From contig CAILSO010000055.1 of assembly GCA_903836945.1 (NCBI GenBank), forward strand, positions 1 to 64,000: DNA of 64,000 nucleotides. The letters run 5' to 3'. The notes under the pieces are model-generated. The model did no database searches. It was not told where the DNA came from and saw only the letters and a list, made by a program, of their open reading frames with translations. This document shows positions 41,937-51,970 of this stretch, piece after piece; position 1 is the first letter of the stretch, and each line of letters begins with the position of its first letter. Position numbers and translations under genes: made by a program. The DNA is from an uncultured Actinomycetes bacterium. Lineage in GTDB: Bacteria > Actinomycetota > Actinomycetes > Nanopelagicales > Nanopelagicaceae.

Positions 41937-43035
41937 GTTGGAGCTTCTACGCGGTCATGTAACTATCTTGGCTTCAGCAGATAATGTTTCAGATGGTCGC
42001 CTCCATCGCCTAACCAACGCTCTACTTAAGAATCAACTCACGGTTGATATTTGGGCGCTAGGAAATTCAGGTGATGCCCCGCACGGCGCGACCTTTCATC
42101 GGGCTCCCGGCGGAAAAAGTAAATTTTCAAGAGTGCTACGAGATCTCACCCTTCCCACTAAAGCAACAGGTGAGATTGTTATGGTCATCTCCCCTGATCT
42201 AATCCCGCTTACATATTTAATAACTCGTTTGCGCCGGCAAAGGTTAATTGTTGATGTTTATGAAAACTATCCGCGCCTTCTTAAGGATCGTGCTTGGGCT
42301 AAGGGGCTAATTGGATTCATAGCAAAGGCGATAGCCAAAGCTGCAACCTTCTTTGCCGCACGCGCTGAATTAACAACCGTTGCCGATATCCAAGTTCCCC
42401 CGTTCAAGGCGCGCAATCGATTGGTAATAAAGAATTTGCCAGATAGTTCAATCATCACTCTTTCAGGTGAGTTAGATCAGAAACCGCGAGCGCTCTATGT
42501 GGGCGATGTCAGAAAGAGCCGTGGCCTTCACAAAATGCTCGCTGTTGCGGAAATTGCAACAGATTGGAACTTTGACATCGTTGGTAACGTTTCAAAGTTA
42601 GATTTAGAATTTTTGGAAAATTGGCAGAAAATTAGCCCAGCAAGTAATCGAGTGCATTTCCATGGGCGACTAACACCGATTGAATCGTGGAAATTTGCGA
42701 AGGGTGCTTGGGTGGGTTTAACACTTCTTGAACCAACTCCAGCTTTTATTGAAGCTGTGCCAAGTAAGTTATATGAATATGCAGCTTGTGGCCTTGCCAC
42801 AATTTCGACTTCACTACCAAGATGCATTGAACTTATTGCGGCAAGTGGTGGTGGCGCGATTGCAGATTCCCCTGAAGAGATCGCCCGCCTTTTATCTAAT
42901 TGGCAGGCTGAGCCAAGTGAATTATTGAAAATCCGAGCGAGCGCCTTGAATTGGGCGCAAAATGAATTAAATAGTGAGGCGCAATACGGGCAATTCGTTG
43001 CCGCGGTCAAAAGCCTCACACGCCCCGCAAGGTAG
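41899..43035 (+). CDS. Glycosyltransferase (start probably near 41938)
   Basis: GT-B-like: PRALYVGDVRKSRGLHKML; VPSKLYEYAACGLATISTSLPRCIELI. Confidence 0.8.
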   Translation: MLVPFLPTLRICKLELLRGHVTILASADNVSDGRLHRLTNALLKNQLTVDIWALGNSGDAPHGATFHRAPGGKSKFSRVLRDLTLPTKATGEIVMVISPDLIPLTYLITRLRRQRLIVDVYENYPRLLKDRAWAKGLIGFIAKAIAKAATFFAARAELTTVADIQVPPFKARNRLVIKNLPDSSIITLSGELDQKPRALYVGDVRKSRGLHKMLAVAEIATDWNFDIVGNVSKLDLEFLENWQKISPASNRVHFHGRLTPIESWKFAKGAWVGLTLLEPTPAFIEAVPSKLYEYAACGLATISTSLPRCIELIAASGGGAIADSPEEIARLLSNWQAEPSELLKIRASALNWAQNELNSEAQYGQFVAAVKSLTRPAR

Positions 43036-43044
43036 GCTACGGGG

Positions 43045-43650
43045 GTGTCGCTAGCACCCGTAAAAATTCTAGAGAGCGCAGATGTTGATCCCAGCGCAAA
43101 GATTGGCGGCGGATCCTCGATCTGGCATTTGGCGCAAGTTCGAGACCAAGTGGTGCTCGGTGAGAATTGCATCGTAGGTCGCGGCGCATATATCGGTAGC
43201 GGCGTAGTGGCTGGCAACAACTGCAAGATTCAAAATTATGCCTTGGTCTACGAACCAGCAGTTCTCGGAAATGGCGTCTTTATCGGTCCAGCTGCAGTCC
43301 TAACAAATGATGAATTTCCTCGCGCAATTAATCCTGATGGTTCACTTAAGAGTGGATCTGATTGGGATGCGGTTGGCGTAAGTATCGGTGATGGTGCGGC
43401 AATTGGCGCTCGCGCTGTCTGTATTGCTCCGGTAAAGATTGGCACTTGGGCCTTAGTTGCCGCGGGCGCTGTTGTGACTAAAGATGTGCCAGATTTCGCA
43501 CTAGTTGCAGGAGTCCCGGCAAAAAGAATTCGTTGGGTCGGCAAGACCGGCAAACCACTTGTTGCAATCGGTGATAATCGATTTGAATGCCCAGTGACTG
43601 GTGAAAAATTTAAAGAAATTACTTCAGATAAGTTAGTCGAAGATAACTAG
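43045..43650 (+). CDS. Left-handed beta-helix N-acetyltransferase, WbpD/WlbB-like
   Basis: Hexapeptide repeats; CKIQNYALVYEPAVLGNGVFIGPAAVLTND; VPAKRIRWVGKTGKPL. Confidence 0.85.
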   Translation: MSLAPVKILESADVDPSAKIGGGSSIWHLAQVRDQVVLGENCIVGRGAYIGSGVVAGNNCKIQNYALVYEPAVLGNGVFIGPAAVLTNDEFPRAINPDGSLKSGSDWDAVGVSIGDGAAIGARAVCIAPVKIGTWALVAAGAVVTKDVPDFALVAGVPAKRIRWVGKTGKPLVAIGDNRFECPVTGEKFKEITSDKLVEDN

Positions 43651-43664
43651 AGAGTGGGCGCAAA

Positions 43665-44747
43665 ATGATTCCAGCCGCGAAACCGATAATTGGCGATGAA
43701 GAGCGCGCTGCCGTAGACCGCGTATTGAAATCTGGAATGTTGGCACAGGGGCCAGAAGTTGCTGCCTTCGAAGAAGAATTCTCAAAGCATGTTGGTGGTC
43801 GCCATTGTGTTGCCATGAACTCTGGTACATCGGCGCTTCATCTCGGATTTATTGCAGCCGGAATCGAACGGGGCGATGAAGTCATCGTTCCCTCATTCTC
43901 ATTTGCTGCCACCGCAAACTCCGTAGTGCTTGCTGGGGGCGTACCTGTTTTTGCTGATATCGATCCAAAGACTTTCAACTTAGATCCCGATCATGCCGAA
44001 TCTCTCATCACCAAAAAGACCAAAGCGATCATGCCGGTTCACCTTTATGGACATATCGCAGCAATGGACCGCTTTGCAGAGATCTCAAATAAGCATGGCG
44101 TAAAGATTATTGAAGATGCGGCGCAAGGACATTTAGCTTCATTGAATGGTCGCAACACTGGTGAATTTGGCGTTGTCGCATCGTTCTCCTTCTACCCAAC
44201 AAAGAATATGACCGCTGGTGAAGGTGGCATGGTTGTCACGGAAGATGCGGGAATTGCTCGCATGCTTCGACTCCTTCGTAACCAAGGCCAAGAGATTCGC
44301 TATCAAAATGAAGTTATTGGATTTAACACTCGCATGACGGATATTCATGCTGCGATTGGTCGCGTACAACTCGCCAAGTTGCCAGGTTGGACAGCTACTC
44401 GTCAAGCAAATGCCGCCTACCTTGATGCCAATCTAAAGGGTGTAGTCACTCCGTTTGTGGCACCAAATTCAAAGCATTCATATCACCAATACACAATTCG
44501 AATCCCTGGTGGCGATGCGGCAAAGCGTGATGAGTTCATGAAGCGCATTGGCGAGAAGGGCGTTGGTTCAGGCGTCTATTACCCAACACCTATTCATAGA
44601 TTGCCATCCTTCAAATTAGATTTAAGCCTTCCCGAAACTGAATTAGTAATTAAGGAATGTGTTTCGCTGCCCGTTCATCCTTCGCTAACTCAAAGTGAAT
44701 TAGAAACAATCGTTTCTGTTGTAAACGAAGTGGCGGCATCCCTTTAA
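43665..44747 (+). CDS. DegT/DnrJ/EryC1/StrS aminotransferase, WbpE-like
   Basis: MNSGTSALHLGFIAAGIERGDEVIVPSFSF; FSFYPTKNMTAGEGGMV. Confidence 0.9.
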   Translation: MIPAAKPIIGDEERAAVDRVLKSGMLAQGPEVAAFEEEFSKHVGGRHCVAMNSGTSALHLGFIAAGIERGDEVIVPSFSFAATANSVVLAGGVPVFADIDPKTFNLDPDHAESLITKKTKAIMPVHLYGHIAAMDRFAEISNKHGVKIIEDAAQGHLASLNGRNTGEFGVVASFSFYPTKNMTAGEGGMVVTEDAGIARMLRLLRNQGQEIRYQNEVIGFNTRMTDIHAAIGRVQLAKLPGWTATRQANAAYLDANLKGVVTPFVAPNSKHSYHQYTIRIPGGDAAKRDEFMKRIGEKGVGSGVYYPTPIHRLPSFKLDLSLPETELVIKECVSLPVHPSLTQSELETIVSVVNEVAASL

Positions 44748-44760
44748 TTAGGAAATAAAT

Positions 44761-45795
44761 ATGGCAAATACAACTTCTTCTAATTCTTCTAATTCCTCTC
44801 AAAAGAAACTACGCGCCGGACTCGTAGGACTAGGCATGATGGGACGCCACCACGCGCGTGTCCTTGGTTCGCTAGATGGTGTTGATTTAGTTGCGGTCTC
44901 CGATCCAATGGGTGATCCACACAATGTTGCCGGTGGCCGAGAAGTACTAAAGTCAGTTGATGATCTAATTAAAGTTGGGATCGATTATGCAATGGTTGCC
45001 GCCCCAACCGCATTTCATCAAGAGCTCGCGCTAAAACTTGCAGATGCAGGAATTCACGCACTAATAGAGAAGCCATTAGCCGTTGATACTCCTGCGGCAA
45101 AAGAGATTACCGCTGCTTTTGCCGCGAAAAACTTAGTTGGTGCGGTTGGGCATATCGAACGTTACAACCCAGCCCTTCAACAACTTCGAGCCCGGTTAGA
45201 TGCTGGCGAACTTGGTGCGGTCTATCAAATCACCACTCGTCGCCAAGGCCCATTTCCTGCTCGTATCGCCGATGTGGGAGTGATTAAAGATTTAGCAACA
45301 CATGACATCGATTCAACTGCTTGGGTGGCACGCTCTAAATACATAAGTGTTAGTGCCCGTACTGCTCACAAATCTGGACGTGAACATGAAGATATGGTTG
45401 CCGCAGTTTGCGATTTAGAAAATGGCATCATCTCAAATCACTTAGTTAATTGGCTGACTCCATTTAAAGAACGTCTAACTATTGTTACAGGTGAGCGCGG
45501 CGCCTTTGTTGCCGATACCTTGACCGCCGATTTAACTTTCTATGCAAATGCCTCTGTTGAAACACAATGGGACTCGGTTGCCGCATTTCGTGGTGTGAGT
45601 GAAGGCGACGTTGTTCGTTATGCCTTCGCCAAGCCAGAACCACTTCGCGTCGAACACGAAGCTTTCCGGGATGCAGTACTTGGTCTGCCCGGTGCAAATG
45701 AAAAAATTGTAACTATGGAGCAAGGACTGGCTACCGTTGCTGTTGCCAGTGCGATGCTAGAAAGTGCCAACCGTAAGGAAACCATAAAGCTATGA
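44761..45795 (+). CDS. Gfo/Idh/MocA oxidoreductase (UDP-sugar 3-dehydrogenase candidate, WbpB-like role)
   Basis: GLVGLGMMGRHHARVLG; EKPLA; VGHIERYNPALQQLRARL. Confidence 0.85.
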   Translation: MANTTSSNSSNSSQKKLRAGLVGLGMMGRHHARVLGSLDGVDLVAVSDPMGDPHNVAGGREVLKSVDDLIKVGIDYAMVAAPTAFHQELALKLADAGIHALIEKPLAVDTPAAKEITAAFAAKNLVGAVGHIERYNPALQQLRARLDAGELGAVYQITTRRQGPFPARIADVGVIKDLATHDIDSTAWVARSKYISVSARTAHKSGREHEDMVAAVCDLENGIISNHLVNWLTPFKERLTIVTGERGAFVADTLTADLTFYANASVETQWDSVAAFRGVSEGDVVRYAFAKPEPLRVEHEAFRDAVLGLPGANEKIVTMEQGLATVAVASAMLESANRKETIKL

Positions 45796-47090
45796 AGATT
45801 GCCCTTGTTGCCCTCGGAAAAATAGGTCTGCCCCTGGCAGTTCAATTCGCCATGAAAGGCCATCAGGTAATTGGTTGTGATGTTAATCAGAAGACCGTTG
45901 ATCTGGTTAATGAAGGTACCGAACCATTTCCGGGCGAAACGCACCTTGGCGAATATTTGAAAGATGTGGTTGCAAAGGGTTTATTGACTGCTACTACCGA
46001 TACAACCGCAGCAGTTTCGCAGGTCGATGCCGTTGTAGTAGTTGTGCCTTTATTTGTCGATAACGATGGCGTACCTGATTTTGGTTGGATGGATGATGCG
46101 ACTCAGAAGATTGCCGCCGGCTTAAAGCCCGGAACTTTGGTCTCCTACGAAACAACTCTTCCGGTTGGGACTACCCGAAATCGTTTTGCACCAGCACTGG
46201 AGAAAGTTTCTGGATTAAAAGCGGGCGTAGATTTTGATTTAGTTTTCTCACCAGAACGCGTACTAACCGGTCGAGTCTTTGCCGACCTGCGTAAATATCC
46301 AAAGTTGGTCGGTGGAATAAATGAAAAATCCACAAAGGCTGGCATTGACTTTTATAACGCGGTCTTAGATTTCGATGATCGTCCGGATTTAACCCAGAAA
46401 AATGGCGTCTGGGATCTACTTACCTGTGAAGCAAGTGAAATGGCTAAATTGGCGGAAACAACCTATCGCGACGTAAATATTGCACTTGCAAATCAATTTG
46501 CTATCTTCGCTGAAGGTGCAAATATTGATATTGCAAAGGTGATCGCTGCTTCAAACTCACAGCCTTACAGCCACATCCATCAGCCAGGAATAGCAGTTGG
46601 CGGTCATTGCATCCCAATTTATCCGCGCTTTTATCTTTGGAATGATCCCAAGGCAACTGTGGTTCGCGCTGCCCGTGAAGCAAATGCGGGAATGCCAGAA
46701 CATGCAGTCGGATTATTGGAAAGTGCAATTGGTTCACTTTCTGGAAAGAAGATTGCAGTACTCGGAATCTCATATCGCGGTGGCGTAAAGGAGTCAGCCT
46801 TTTCTGGCGTCTTCCCAACCGTTGATAATTTAAAGAAGGCCGGTGCTACCGTCTTTGTAAATGATCCGATGTATACCGAGGAAGAGATTTCAGCTCTGGG
46901 CTTTAGTTCATATCAAATCGGCGATGCTATCGATGGGGTAATTCTTCAAGCAGATCACAAAGAATACAAAGAACTTACCGCTTCTAACTTCCCTGGTTTG
47001 CAGGCTCTTGTAGATGGTCGCCGCTATTTAAATCCCTCTTCATTTAGCACAGTTAAATTCTTAGTGATTGGATCACCGGCGAATGGCTAA
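45792..47090 (+). CDS. Nucleotide sugar dehydrogenase (UDP-HexNAc 6-dehydrogenase, WbpA/WecC-like)
   Basis: ALGKIGLPLAVQFAMKGHQVIGCD; ETTLPVGTTR; catalytic GGHCIPIYP. Confidence 0.9.
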   Translation: MKIALVALGKIGLPLAVQFAMKGHQVIGCDVNQKTVDLVNEGTEPFPGETHLGEYLKDVVAKGLLTATTDTTAAVSQVDAVVVVVPLFVDNDGVPDFGWMDDATQKIAAGLKPGTLVSYETTLPVGTTRNRFAPALEKVSGLKAGVDFDLVFSPERVLTGRVFADLRKYPKLVGGINEKSTKAGIDFYNAVLDFDDRPDLTQKNGVWDLLTCEASEMAKLAETTYRDVNIALANQFAIFAEGANIDIAKVIAASNSQPYSHIHQPGIAVGGHCIPIYPRFYLWNDPKATVVRAAREANAGMPEHAVGLLESAIGSLSGKKIAVLGISYRGGVKESAFSGVFPTVDNLKKAGATVFVNDPMYTEEEISALGFSSYQIGDAIDGVILQADHKEYKELTASNFPGLQALVDGRRYLNPSSFSTVKFLVIGSPANG

Positions 47091-48435
47091 TAAAAAAGCC
47101 GCAAGCAAAAAACCACGCGCAATTATGATTGTGCTAAACGCCGTAACAAATGATTCTCGAGTTTTAAAGGGCGCTTGGTACCTAGCCGATCATGGCTGGG
47201 AAGTAATGATTCTGGGCATCTCGCCTAATCAAGATATCGATCATCTAAGCGTTGGCCGCGCGCACGTGGTTCGAGTCCTTCGTAAAAAACTTTTCGCCCG
47301 TGGCGATCGCTATATAAATGTAATTAGAAAAGCCTGGCTTGCGACCTTGGCCGAAGTAATTCCTACTCCGAGAGAAGTCACCCTTAAACCTATGGAGGAA
47401 GCTCGCCGCGGTATGGTCCAGGCAGTAATTGATTTCCAGCCAGATTTAATTCATGCCCAAGATTTTTCGGCCATTCCAGTCGCGGTTGAGGCTCAGGAAA
47501 AAATTCGTGCTCAAACCGGTAAAAGTATTCCAATGATTTACGATGCCCATGAATTTCTACCAGGACAAGCAAATATCAAACGACCAATTAGGCGTTCGCT
47601 AGTTTCCATGGAACGCAAAGATATTTCTAAATTCAATCAAATCGTGACAGTAAGCGAAATGATCGCTGACATGTTGCAAGAAAACCATGGCCTCGCTAAG
47701 CGGCCAGTAGTTGTAACTAACGATCCAGTTTTAGGTGCGGCGCGGATTCATAAGAGTAATCTGCGAAAAGATATTGCCCTTGCCAAGAAGGTACCGCTTA
47801 TGGTTTACAGCGGTGGCGTAGCTCCCCAACGTGGAATTATGGTCGCGGTAAAGTCACTTCCATTTCTCCCAGACCATCACCTTGCCATCATGGCACCTGG
47901 TTCAAATGCTCACTTAAAAGAGTTGGAAGCAATGGCGGTAAAACTTGGAGTTGCCGATCGGCTACATGTACTCGGCTTTGTTGATAACGCTGAAGTAACA
48001 AGTTATTTAAAGAGCGCTGATATCGGATTAATTATGAATACCCACCATGTAAATCACGAGCTCTCAACCCCAACAAAATTTAGTGAATACTCACATGCCC
48101 TAGTTCCCATGGTGGTCAGTGACGTTAAATTCCTATCGCAAGAGGTCAATCGACTTGGTATCGGTGAGGTATTCATCTCTGAAGACGTACCTACCTTTGT
48201 TGAAGCCGTTAAGAAAGTTAGCGCCAATCCAAGGAAATATAAGAAGAACTTCACAAAGTCATTCCTAAATGAACGTAGCTGGGAAGCTCAAGCCGCTAAC
48301 TATGTTGACCTATATGAAGAATTGACCGGATTGCAGCCAAAGAAGCTTCGCTCTTCAGTATTTAAAATTGGTGAGGCCACAAAGAAGGCTAGAAATGAAT
48401 CAATCTCTGCTTTTTATAAGCGCGTAATAAAGTAA
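47083..48435 (+). CDS. Glycosyltransferase family 4-like; ATG 47083 preferred over the upstream TTG at 47068
   Basis: IYDAHEFLPGQ; VYSGGVAPQRGIMVAVKSL; 8-nt overlap with upstream gene. Confidence 0.8.
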   Translation: MANKKAASKKPRAIMIVLNAVTNDSRVLKGAWYLADHGWEVMILGISPNQDIDHLSVGRAHVVRVLRKKLFARGDRYINVIRKAWLATLAEVIPTPREVTLKPMEEARRGMVQAVIDFQPDLIHAQDFSAIPVAVEAQEKIRAQTGKSIPMIYDAHEFLPGQANIKRPIRRSLVSMERKDISKFNQIVTVSEMIADMLQENHGLAKRPVVVTNDPVLGAARIHKSNLRKDIALAKKVPLMVYSGGVAPQRGIMVAVKSLPFLPDHHLAIMAPGSNAHLKELEAMAVKLGVADRLHVLGFVDNAEVTSYLKSADIGLIMNTHHVNHELSTPTKFSEYSHALVPMVVSDVKFLSQEVNRLGIGEVFISEDVPTFVEAVKKVSANPRKYKKNFTKSFLNERSWEAQAANYVDLYEELTGLQPKKLRSSVFKIGEATKKARNESISAFYKRVIK

Positions 48436-49512
48436 TTAATTTCCGAACTTAGCTAGCAAAACTTCTGCTACTTTCTCGGCGGCATGGCCATCACCATAAG
48501 GAAATATGGTTTCCTTGCTTGGTTTTGCACGTGCGACATCTTTAGCTAATGATTCGGGCGTAGCCAATACATTCCAACCATCGATTAAAGTTTCCGGCCA
48601 TTCGGTCTCGGTGCGAATTGTGGTGCACGGAGTTGCGAGAATGTAGGCCTCTTTTTGTAAGCCGCCAGAGTCAGTTATTACTCCCCTGGCATTTGTTACT
48701 AGCGAAACCATCTGTGGGTATGAAACCGATTTAACCGAGTGAGTTGAACCGCTTGAAAGAGTGATGCCGAACTGATCAGCCTTTGATTGCAAGCGCGGGT
48801 GGGTTATTAAAATTACGGGAAGCGGCAGGCTCTGCATCGCGGCGATAATTGCCGTAATTCGATCCTGATCATCGGTATTTTCCGCCCGGTGAATCGTTGC
48901 CACGTAATATTGATCTGCGCTCAACTTTTCAGATGCGATCTCCGATGGAAGTTCTGGGGCGCTCTTTAATACTCGCTCTCGTGTGGCTAGACAGACATCA
49001 ACCATCACATCGCCAACCATTATCGACTTTTCGCCAAGGCCCTCAGCGCTTAGGTGCTTCATCGCCTCGTTGGTTGGGGCAAGTAATAGATCTGCGGCGT
49101 GATCGGTCAGAATTCGATTGTGTTCCTCTGGCATAGCGCGATTAAAGGAACGCAGGCCAGCTTCTAGGTGAGCAATTTTGATTTTCAACTTAACTGCAGC
49201 AATTGCTCCTGCCAAAGTTGAATTGGTATCGCCATACAAAAGGACTAGATCTGGTTGATTCTCTTCAAATATTTTTTCCAGCGCGATCATCATGGCACCG
49301 GTCTGCTGTGCATGTGATCCACTACCCACGCCTAGATTGAAGTGAGGGGCCGAGATCTGGAGTTCATCAAAAAAACTTTGGCTCATCTCAGGGTCATAGT
49401 GTTGGCCCGTGTGTGCAATTTGGTGATCTATTCCAGCCTTTGCAAATGCATGATCGATTGGTGCCAATTTAACAAATTGTGGCCTAGCCCCTACGACTGA
49501 AATAACTTTCAC
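48436..49512 (-). CDS. wecB: UDP-N-acetylglucosamine 2-epimerase (non-hydrolysing), WecB/WbpI-like
   Basis: VVGARPQFVKLAPI; VYGDTNSTLAGA-type YGDTNSTLAG; HLEAGLRSFNRAMPEEHNRILTDH. Confidence 0.92.
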   Translation of the reverse strand: MKVISVVGARPQFVKLAPIDHAFAKAGIDHQIAHTGQHYDPEMSQSFFDELQISAPHFNLGVGSGSHAQQTGAMMIALEKIFEENQPDLVLLYGDTNSTLAGAIAAVKLKIKIAHLEAGLRSFNRAMPEEHNRILTDHAADLLLAPTNEAMKHLSAEGLGEKSIMVGDVMVDVCLATRERVLKSAPELPSEIASEKLSADQYYVATIHRAENTDDQDRITAIIAAMQSLPLPVILITHPRLQSKADQFGITLSSGSTHSVKSVSYPQMVSLVTNARGVITDSGGLQKEAYILATPCTTIRTETEWPETLIDGWNVLATPESLAKDVARAKPSKETIFPYGDGHAAEKVAEVLLAKFGN

Positions 49513-49590
49513 ATAGATACCCTACAAGATCACCTCCTTATAAGCGCTGATTGATTCAAAGCCCCATTTGAATATCGATAGGATCAACCA

Positions 49591-51345
49591 ATGCTCTCCC
49601 GCCTGAAGTCGAAAATATTCCACCGAATCAAGGTTGCGGTGCGGGAAGAGATCACCAGCTATTTCCGCTACTTCCGAGCACACGAACGAAAAGTTGTTGC
49701 ACTAGGTTTGTTGGCTATTTTGATAGTAACTGGCTCCTTTTTTGCAGGGCAGAAATCTGTTGACCATTCACAAGATATTTATCAATCATTCCCAAAGCTT
49801 CCGATTTATCCAGAACTAAAGCCGGCTGACCCCCTGACCTATGATTTAAGCCTGACTCAAAATAGCTTTCCCGATGGCGGGAAATTTATAGATTCAAAGT
49901 GTGCGCCTCTTTCAACAAATTGGGTGGCGCAAGAAAATTCAAAGCCTGGTGTTGGCATCACCATGGATGATCTGGCAAAAATGCATGTAACACTTCCTCT
50001 CGGGACTGCCTTTTGGCTAGATAAGACTTCTGCAAGCTGCGGTGACACAGTTGGAATTCACGCATCTTTAATTGATCGAAATAGTCACAAGGCAAGCGAT
50101 GGAAAAAGAACTTTCCAAGTTATTCGAATTGGTTGGTATAACGGCGCAGGTGGCACCGAGGTATGGCGCTCAAATCCAGTCAATCTTCATTATGAAAAGA
50201 TTTTAAAACCTAAAAATGCTTACCGAATGATTGAGACCAAATGGAAGACCAGCACCTCTTTCACGATTGGAAATGATTGGACTCCAGGGTTCTATATGGT
50301 CCTTTCGCGGGCCGAAGATGGAACCATTGAAAGCGCTGCCCCACTTATATTGCGCAGCCAAGTTGGAAGTTCCAAACTTGCTCTAATCAACTCCACTCTT
50401 ACCTGGCAGGCCTATAACAACTTTGGTGGCAGATCTCTCTATCGTGGTCCGGGTGATAGTTCAAGCCAACAATCAAATGAACGAAGTCGAGTAGTCTCTT
50501 TTGATCGACCACTTATTGGCAGTGGAATTCAATTAGTTCAGCGTGATGCAATTCCATTAGTGCAATTTGCCGAGAGTAAAGGCATCAATCTAGATCAATT
50601 TGCAGATACCGATATTCAGGATTCTCCTAAATTGACTTCGAATTATCATGGACTTGTCTTTAGCGGTCATCCCGAATACTTCACGCAAGAGATGTTCCAA
50701 TCATTTCTTGCCGCAAGAAATAACGGCATCAACCTGGCATTCTTCAGTGGAAACACTGCCTATTGGCGCGCCAGGCTCTCGCCTTCTTCCATCGGAGAAA
50801 ATCGCCACGTAACAGTCTTTAGATATTCGACCGAAGATCCGATCCGCGATAATTCACAGAGCACCGTTCGTTTCCAAGGTCCTGTTGCCAATCAACCTGG
50901 TTCACTTCTAACTGGTGAGGAGACTTCAGGTATTGGAGTCGTCGGTGATCTCAACACTGTAAAAATGCCTAGTTGGCTACACCTGCCTTATTGGACCTCA
51001 ATAAAGGGTTTTGGCTCGCTCTCAGAAATTGAAAGCACGATTCCTAATAATCCATCGGCGGCAAAGAATATAAATGTAATCCTTCAAGGAAAATTTAAGT
51101 ATGCGCGCAATCCATCCACTGAGTCAATGGCATATAAGAATAATTCGGTTGCGCAGAGCGTTTGGTATAAGACCCCTTCTAATGCCGTGGTCTTTAACGC
51201 CGGGATAAATTTGTGGTCTTGCAATCTTGAAAAATCATGCCCGCTGGCATCGGTTGATACTCAGTCAAAAGATAATCTGCAGAACATTACTGCTCAGATA
51301 CTTACACTTTGGCAGCAATCTGATCTCGGCGCAGAAATAAAATAA
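49591..51345 (+). CDS. Membrane-anchored extracellular protein with N,N-dimethylformamidase large-subunit-like domain
   Basis: N-terminal TM; SGHPEYFTQEMFQSFLAARNNGINLAFFSGNTAYWRARL; VFNAGINLWS. Confidence 0.6.
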   Translation: MLSRLKSKIFHRIKVAVREEITSYFRYFRAHERKVVALGLLAILIVTGSFFAGQKSVDHSQDIYQSFPKLPIYPELKPADPLTYDLSLTQNSFPDGGKFIDSKCAPLSTNWVAQENSKPGVGITMDDLAKMHVTLPLGTAFWLDKTSASCGDTVGIHASLIDRNSHKASDGKRTFQVIRIGWYNGAGGTEVWRSNPVNLHYEKILKPKNAYRMIETKWKTSTSFTIGNDWTPGFYMVLSRAEDGTIESAAPLILRSQVGSSKLALINSTLTWQAYNNFGGRSLYRGPGDSSSQQSNERSRVVSFDRPLIGSGIQLVQRDAIPLVQFAESKGINLDQFADTDIQDSPKLTSNYHGLVFSGHPEYFTQEMFQSFLAARNNGINLAFFSGNTAYWRARLSPSSIGENRHVTVFRYSTEDPIRDNSQSTVRFQGPVANQPGSLLTGEETSGIGVVGDLNTVKMPSWLHLPYWTSIKGFGSLSEIESTIPNNPSAAKNINVILQGKFKYARNPSTESMAYKNNSVAQSVWYKTPSNAVVFNAGINLWSCNLEKSCPLASVDTQSKDNLQNITAQILTLWQQSDLGAEIK

Positions 51346-51358
51346 CTTTTACTAATTG

Positions 51359-51736
51359 TTAGAGCGGAATAAGTAAAACTAAGCCGGTTATTGCTATTGC
51401 TAGAACAATTGCCTGACTTAAAATCCCCATCGCGGTGGCGCGATCTCTTGCCCGATCTTCTTTGTCGGCAACCTTTGAAAGTTGACCGAGTTTTCCAAAA
51501 TTGAAGGTACCCATGAGTCCAAAGGCTAGACAAAACTTCTTGCGAGATTGAATCCAGCCAACAGAGAAGACCATCGCTGGGATAAATATTCCGACTCTTG
51601 AAGCTCTTGGTGCATGAGTTTTAATTATTGTGACGGCACTAATGATTGTTAGTACCGCGCCTAGAAGTGCCACGATTTGCCTTCTACGAATTTCGCCCGG
51701 GCCAATATTGCAAACTCCTGGTTGATAATTACTCAT
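51359..51736 (-). CDS. Small membrane protein of unknown function (YQPGVCNIGPGEIRRR N-terminus)
   Basis: 125 aa with predicted TM helices. Confidence 0.6.
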   Translation of the reverse strand: MSNYQPGVCNIGPGEIRRRQIVALLGAVLTIISAVTIIKTHAPRASRVGIFIPAMVFSVGWIQSRKKFCLAFGLMGTFNFGKLGQLSKVADKEDRARDRATAMGILSQAIVLAIAITGLVLLIPL

Positions 51737-51773
51737 TTATTTTCCCCTAATCGCAAAAACGGTGAGAAATAAA

Positions 51774-51920
51774 TTAAATTGCATCGGCTTCTTCGTCGGC
51801 GAAGATCTCATGATCATCGTCGCCAGAGCGAGAAACCCAGTTAATAACCGATTTAAGAACGCCAAGTAGAACCGCAAAGAATGCAAATACGGCTAGAACT
51901 CGGCGAATGGCTTTAAGCAT
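51774..51920 (-). CDS. 48-aa predicted small membrane protein with acidic C-terminus (not in ORF track)
   Basis: Hand translation: MLKAIRRVLAVFAFFAVLLGVLKSVINWVSRSGDDDHEIFADEEADAI*. Confidence 0.5.
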   Translation of the reverse strand: MLKAIRRVLAVFAFFAVLLGVLKSVINWVSRSGDDDHEIFADEEADAI

Positions 51921-51970
51921 GGGATAAATGTACCTGAAGCTCCCTGAGAAATTCTTGATAGAAAATGGGT

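Noticed and set aside
42528-43226. 232-aa minus-strand ORF opposite the glycosyltransferase and acetyltransferase
   Set aside because: Spans two well-supported plus-strand genes; composition typical of antisense.
38023-51345. Genomic island or prophage boundary around the glycan locus
   Set aside because: No integrase, transposase, att-like repeats or tRNA junction seen; only gene content suggests variability.
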